From the NCBI GenBank assembly GCA_943332445.1, contig CALQPL010000025.1, forward strand, positions 1-9,051: 9,051 nt of DNA, in the 5' to 3' direction. A model generated the notes under the pieces. The model saw only the letters and a program-made list of their open reading frames with translations, was not told the DNA's origin and made no database searches. Origin of the DNA: Bifidobacterium breve. GTDB taxonomy: Bacteria; Actinomycetota; Actinomycetes; UBA12327. Shown piece after piece: positions 5,498 to 9,051 of the stretch (the stretch's first letter is position 1; each line of letters begins with the position of its first letter). The position numbers and the translations under genes were made by a program.

Positions 5498-5686
5498 CCG
5501 GTAGTTGTCGTTCCTGCGCGCCCGAAATATCCGGACCAGAACTGGAACCTGCCTAGTATCGGCTGGCTAGAAGCCAACTAATGCTGGGCACGCTCACGCA
5601 GTGGCAACAATCGCCAGAAAGACGAGTGTAAGTCAATGCCTGAGGGCGTAGACAGTCGGGTTCAGGCGTAATGGAACGATAGGGGC
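5498..5686. other. Divergent intergenic region between tRNA-Trp and the aminotransferase gene
   Basis: These 189 bp must hold the promoters for the tRNA-Trp/secE unit (minus) and the aminotransferase (plus). I see AT-rich patches but no -35/-10 pair with proper spacing on either strand. A short inverted repeat TGGCT-AGA-AGCCA lies at 5564-5576. Confidence 0.4.
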
Positions 5687-6898
5687 ATGACTGCCCCTCA
5701 CTCCCGTGTCTCCCAGCGCATTGGCGCTATCGCTGAATCAGCAACCCTGGCTGTTGATGCCAAGGCTAAGGCCCTCAAGGCCGCCGGTCGACCCGTCATT
5801 GGGTTCGGAGCCGGCGAACCAGACTTTCCTACCCCGAGCTACATCGTTGATGCGGCGATCAAGGCATGCAGTGAACCCGCCATGCACCGGTACACCCCGG
5901 CTGCCGGTTTACCCGCGCTACGTGAGGCCATCGCAACAAAGACCGCGCGCGACAGTGGTTTTACCTGTGATGCCAGCCAAGTCCTCGTCACTAACGGTGG
6001 CAAGCAAGCTTTGTACAACGCTTTTGCCACGTTGCTTGATCCAGGTGATGAAGTCATCCTGCAGGCTCCGTACTGGACGACGTATCCCGAATCGATTCAA
6101 CTTGCTGGTGGCGTTCCGGTCGTTGTGATGACCGATGAAACGAGCGGTTACTTGGCCACGGTCGAGCAACTTGAGGCTGCCCGTACCGAACGGACGAAGG
6201 TTCTTGTTTTTGTTTCGCCGTCCAACCCGACTGGCGCGGTGTACCCACCTGCCCTGGTCAAGGCCATTGGCGAATGGGCTGTTGAACACGGAATTTGGGT
6301 TGTCACCGATGAGATTTACGAGCACTTGATTTACGGCGATGCCGAGTTCTCCTCCATGCCAACGTTGGTTCCTGAATTGGCCAACCAATGCGTCATCGTC
6401 AATGGAGTGGCCAAGACCTACGCCATGACCGGATGGCGCGTGGGATGGATGATCGGGCCAAACGACGTCATCAAGGCCGCGACGAACTGGCAGTCACACG
6501 CCACGTCCAATGTGGCCAACGTGTCTCAGGCTGCAGCTATCGCCGCGGTTTCTGGGGATCTTTCCGCCGTTGATGACATGAAGATTGCTTTTGATCGCCG
6601 TCGCCAATTGATCGTTTCCATGCTCAATGACATTCCTGGCGTGACGTGCCCGGAGCCTTTTGGTGCTTTCTACGCCTACCCGAGCGTTAAGGAATTGCTC
6701 GGCAAGGACATCGCAGGACACGTGGCGCATACCTCGCAAGAACTCTCGGCACTCTTACTTGACGAGGTGGAAGTAGCGGTTGTTCCCGGCGAAGCGTTCG
6801 GCACACCAGGCTTCTTGCGGTTGTCCTACGCACTCAGCGACAACGACTTGACCGAAGGCGTGAGCCGGATGGCTACGTTCTTGGGGCAAGCCAAGTAA
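5687..6898 (+). CDS. PLP-dependent class I/II aminotransferase, probably aspartate aminotransferase
   Basis: The 403-residue protein is a fold-type I aminotransferase that moves an amino group between an amino acid and a 2-oxo acid, using pyridoxal phosphate in the cytoplasm. Key parts: GAGEPDFPTP (41-50), W130 in APYWTTYPE for stacking on the cofactor ring, SNPTG (179-183), D208 and Y211 in TDEIYEH, the Schiff-base lysine K243 in VAKTYAMTGWRVGW, and R378 in FLRLSYALS, which binds the substrate carboxylate. Length and motifs fit the aspartate aminotransferase group found in Gram-positive bacteria, and an aspC-like gene beside secE and murB is a known actinobacterial arrangement. Related prephenate or other transaminases cannot be excluded, so no symbol is given. 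The ATG at 5687 lacks a well-spaced Shine-Dalgarno. The stop directly abuts that of the converging gene at 6899. Confidence 0.92.
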   Translation: MTAPHSRVSQRIGAIAESATLAVDAKAKALKAAGRPVIGFGAGEPDFPTPSYIVDAAIKACSEPAMHRYTPAAGLPALREAIATKTARDSGFTCDASQVLVTNGGKQALYNAFATLLDPGDEVILQAPYWTTYPESIQLAGGVPVVVMTDETSGYLATVEQLEAARTERTKVLVFVSPSNPTGAVYPPALVKAIGEWAVEHGIWVVTDEIYEHLIYGDAEFSSMPTLVPELANQCVIVNGVAKTYAMTGWRVGWMIGPNDVIKAATNWQSHATSNVANVSQAAAIAAVSGDLSAVDDMKIAFDRRRQLIVSMLNDIPGVTCPEPFGAFYAYPSVKELLGKDIAGHVAHTSQELSALLLDEVEVAVVPGEAFGTPGFLRLSYALSDNDLTEGVSRMATFLGQAK

Positions 6899-7165
6899 TT
6901 ACCCTGCTTGGCTGTACCACTGTAGAAATCTGCGTCGGGCTAACCATGCGACGAACGTGGCAATAACGGCCACAACAATCAAGAAAACAGCCACGCCCGC
7001 CAAGCTTTTCGACAGAGCTGGTCCTCCACCCGTGCTGGTCACGATCAGTTGCGCGAGGCCGGCGGCAAAACCCATCAAGATCGCTGTCGTTGATAACGCA
7101 CGCCACCGCACCATTGCGTCGAACAACGCGCTCCCCTGCTCATCAAGAGGTTCCATCGCACTCAT
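6899..7165 (-). CDS. Small membrane protein with two predicted helices, function unknown
   Basis: I do not recognise this 88-residue protein. It has a short acidic N-terminus (MSAMEPLDEQG), two hydrophobic segments at about 23-43 and 54-76, a Gly-rich turn (TSTGGG) between them, and a basic end (RRR at 77-79). Basic residues flank the pair on the outer ends (RWR at 20-22), so both termini are probably cytoplasmic. The start ATG at 7165 overlaps the murB stop by 4 nt (ATGA), the classic sign of translational coupling, which supports it as a real gene and links its expression to murB. Its TAA touches the TAA of the opposing aminotransferase gene with no gap. A role in the cell envelope is possible from context only. 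Confidence 0.75.
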   Translation of the reverse strand: MSAMEPLDEQGSALFDAMVRWRALSTTAILMGFAAGLAQLIVTSTGGGPALSKSLAGVAVFLIVVAVIATFVAWLARRRFLQWYSQAG

Positions 7166-8214
7166 GGGCGCTCCAACGACAGACCAACCAGAGTGGGTTC
7201 GACGCTCAAGACAATGCCGAAAGCCTGGTCAACACTGTCGATGATGAGCCGGGCCAAGGCGATCACGTCAGCTGCGCTTGCTGGCGACTGGGTGGTCAGA
7301 GCCAAGGTGTGCTTGGACGAAATACCAGCGCTGCCGGAGCGAAATCCGCGAACAAACCCCGCCTGTTCGATCAACCAGGCAGCCGAAGTCTTGATCTGAC
7401 CCTGACTCGCGGGCCAACGCGGGGCTGCGGCCGGCAAATTGGCTGCTTGCTCAGCAGTCAGAAGTGGATTAGTAAAAAACGATCCTGCGGACTGTGCATC
7501 GGGGTCTGTCGCGTTGATCACCATGGACTTGGATTGGCGAAGGTCCAACACCGCGGAGCGCACGTCGGCCAATGGAGCACGTTGACCCACCTCAATGGAC
7601 AGCGCTTGTGCTAACTCGGCGTAGGCAACGGGGGTACTCATCGTTCCCAGTGCCAATTGGAACGTGACGTCGAGAACTAACCAACGATCGTTGTGGCGAA
7701 ACATGCTGGACCGATAACCAAAATCACAATCGGCTGCAGCGAAAGTCTTGATGACCTTGTCCTGGCGATCAAACGTGCGCACCTGCGCGATGGTTTGTGC
7801 GACCTCTTGACCGTATGCACCCACATTTTGAATCGGCGTGGCGCCAGCAGACCCTGGAATACCTGACAACGCTTCGATTCCGACCCAGCCTTGACCCACT
7901 GCGTGGGAGACGACGTCATCCCATGGTTCGCCGGCCGCCACGGTCAACGTCACGCCAGCGCAATCGCTGCGATCGACCACATCGACGCCTCGGGTGTGCA
8001 CGTGAATGACATCACCGACAAAAGGTTCGTCGCTGATCACGACGTTGCTGCCCCCAGCCAGGATTAATACCGGACGGCCAGCCGCATCACTGGCCGAAAC
8101 GGCGTCAATAAGTTCGGCTTCCGTGGTGACGGTGATGAGTTGATCTGCCGAACCGCCCACCTTCAAGGTGGTCAGGGGCGCAAGGAGCGCCGCGGGCTCG
8201 CGATTCACCCCCAC
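7162..8214 (-). CDS. murB: UDP-N-acetylenolpyruvoylglucosamine reductase (MurB)
   Basis: MurB is the FAD enzyme that reduces UDP-GlcNAc-enolpyruvate to UDP-N-acetylmuramate with NADPH, the second committed step of peptidoglycan synthesis, in the cytoplasm. The 350-residue protein shows the FAD-binding part (LAGGSNVVISD, about 52-62; GIPGSAGATPIQNVGAYGQE at 118-137), R168 in FGYRSS, the catalytic serine S245 in QSAGSFFTNP, and the conserved glutamate E339 near the C-terminus in VEPTLVG. All expected catalytic positions are present. The start is a GTG at 8214, 3 nt after the stop of the upstream gene; a second GTG two codons later (8208) is equally possible, and neither has a clear Shine-Dalgarno, so translation is probably coupled to the upstream gene. 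Its stop overlaps the next gene by 4 nt. Confidence 0.96.
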   Translation of the reverse strand: MGVNREPAALLAPLTTLKVGGSADQLITVTTEAELIDAVSASDAAGRPVLILAGGSNVVISDEPFVGDVIHVHTRGVDVVDRSDCAGVTLTVAAGEPWDDVVSHAVGQGWVGIEALSGIPGSAGATPIQNVGAYGQEVAQTIAQVRTFDRQDKVIKTFAAADCDFGYRSSMFRHNDRWLVLDVTFQLALGTMSTPVAYAELAQALSIEVGQRAPLADVRSAVLDLRQSKSMVINATDPDAQSAGSFFTNPLLTAEQAANLPAAAPRWPASQGQIKTSAAWLIEQAGFVRGFRSGSAGISSKHTLALTTQSPASAADVIALARLIIDSVDQAFGIVLSVEPTLVGLSLERP

Positions 8215-8217
8215 AAT

Positions 8218-9051
8218 CTAAGCCCGAGGAGCGAGAACTTCGGGATGCGCGCGAAAGCGCTGCAAGAGTCGGTCATAAGTGCGCTTGGATTCTTTGTCGC
8301 GCATGGCTGGATCGCTGTCGTGATAGCCGCGATGGCGGTCTTGACGCACCGGCAGGTCTATGGGTCCTTGTGCGACCTTGCCACCGGCTTCACGTAGCGC
8401 CAATGACCATTCCATGTCGGCATTGCGATAAAACTTCGCCTTGGCGTGGGGCCCGGTCTCCAGTGCCGCAGCACGACGGATGACAAACAAGTAGGAAAGC
8501 AGGGCATCGCATTCGCCCGGTCCGCTATCAACAAAACTTCGCCACTGATCTGCGACATCAACATTAACCCCGCGCCAGCCGGAAGCGGTCAATGATTCAT
8601 CAGCTGTGAGCATCTCCACCAAGGGTGTGAATGCATCGCCCTCGAGGACCGATGACAGGTCCATCACCACATGGAACTCACTGGTGTCCGCAGCGATAAG
8701 GGCGTTACGTGCAGCCGACCAACCAGTGCTGGTCAATGGTGCGTCAACGTGAAACTCTTCGATGCGACCGGGATGGGCTTTGGCCAGTTCGTGCACCATG
8801 ACTCCCGCGCCGTCAACATTGCCCAGATCCAAAGCCAGAATGACGGCATCCGAAGGGGCATGGTCAAGCAACGCCTGAATACACGTGCGGGTGTCATCGG
8901 GCCAGCCATCGATAACAAGGGCAATTCCCAGAGCGCGCGTAGCAGCAGCGCCGCTGTTGTCGGGAAGCCCGCCCACATTCGGCACCGAATCAAAAGGTGG
9001 AGCTTGCGTCAACGTAAAACCGTCAGCAGTGTCGAGCACCATCCAGCCCGC
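8218..9051 (-). CDS. Glycosyltransferase family 2-like protein (N-terminus beyond the window)
   Basis: The reading frame is open to the right edge with no stop, so it is probably incomplete; 277 residues are visible. An ATG at 9042 exists, but the three codons before it (AGW) remain in frame. The sequence resembles an actinobacterial GT-A type family: a nucleotide-binding-like strand and helix at LGIALVIDGWPDDTRTCIQA, TGWSAARNALIAA, HVVMDLSS where the DxD motif would lie, a variable acceptor region, then FYRNADMEWSLALREAGG and DLPVRQDRHRGY, with DKESKRTYDRLLQRFR near the end. The usual DxD is not intact (MDLSS), so activity is uncertain. No membrane segment is seen. It is 3 nt upstream of murB, so a cell-envelope role is plausible but unproven. 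Family call is by general resemblance only. Confidence 0.7.
   Translation of the reverse strand, partial: AGWMVLDTADGFTLTQAPPFDSVPNVGGLPDNSGAAATRALGIALVIDGWPDDTRTCIQALLDHAPSDAVILALDLGNVDGAGVMVHELAKAHPGRIEEFHVDAPLTSTGWSAARNALIAADTSEFHVVMDLSSVLEGDAFTPLVEMLTADESLTASGWRGVNVDVADQWRSFVDSGPGECDALLSYLFVIRRAAALETGPHAKAKFYRNADMEWSLALREAGGKVAQGPIDLPVRQDRHRGYHDSDPAMRDKESKRTYDRLLQRFRAHPEVLAPRA

Noticed and set aside
5706..6388. Open frames overlapping the aminotransferase in other frames on both strands
   Set aside because: The aminotransferase frame carries every catalytic motif; the others are chance frames.
1..9051. Search for CRISPR arrays, insertion sequences, attachment sites, toxin-antitoxin or defence genes
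   Set aside because: No regularly spaced repeats, transposase, integrase or paired small toxin-like genes are visible; the region is core genome.

Overview
The window is a core chromosomal segment of a bacterium of the Actinomycetota. The evidence is the RpoB N-terminus (residues beginning AASRTSSS, TTG start), the long acidic tails on NusG and L10, the neighbourhood of an aspartate aminotransferase, tRNA-Trp and secE, and a glycosyltransferase of an actinobacterial type. Base composition by eye is moderately GC-rich, below that of Streptomyces. I cannot name a genus.

Right to left on the minus strand, 5497 to 1 holds the translation/transcription super-operon: tRNA-Trp (5425-5497), secE, nusG, rplK, rplA, rplJ, rplL and the start of rpoB, which runs off the left edge after 241 codons. 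This set supplies an essential protein-export subunit, a transcription elongation/termination factor, the L11 and L1 ribosomal proteins, the L10-L12 stalk, and the beta subunit of RNA polymerase. The order is canonical, with one interruption: a cupin gene (2441-2899) lies in opposite orientation between rplA and rplJ. Its stop codon and that of rplA share the same TTAA.

Two control points are visible in the operon DNA. Ahead of rplJ there is a candidate promoter, a structured leader and a textbook intrinsic terminator (2168-2204), which fits an L10 autoregulatory leader with attenuation. Between rplL and rpoB there is a 17-bp hairpin (947-987) with a short U-rich tail, fully paired only as minus-strand RNA. 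It probably sets the ratio of stalk proteins to polymerase. A near-perfect 19-bp palindrome lies just upstream of rpoB.

To the right, an aminotransferase gene (5687-6898, plus) diverges from the tRNA-Trp/secE unit. It converges with no gap on a minus-strand set of a glycosyltransferase-like gene (cut by the right edge), murB and a small two-helix membrane protein gene. These three are tightly coupled (3-nt gap, then a 4-nt ATGA overlap). MurB makes UDP-N-acetylmuramate for peptidoglycan; the glycosyltransferase may also act on the cell envelope, but its substrate is not evident.

Most of the window is ordinary housekeeping sequence. The points worth a second look are the reversed cupin gene with no room for a terminator, the two attenuators, and several unexplained inverted repeats. 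I found no mobile element, CRISPR array or clearly new system.
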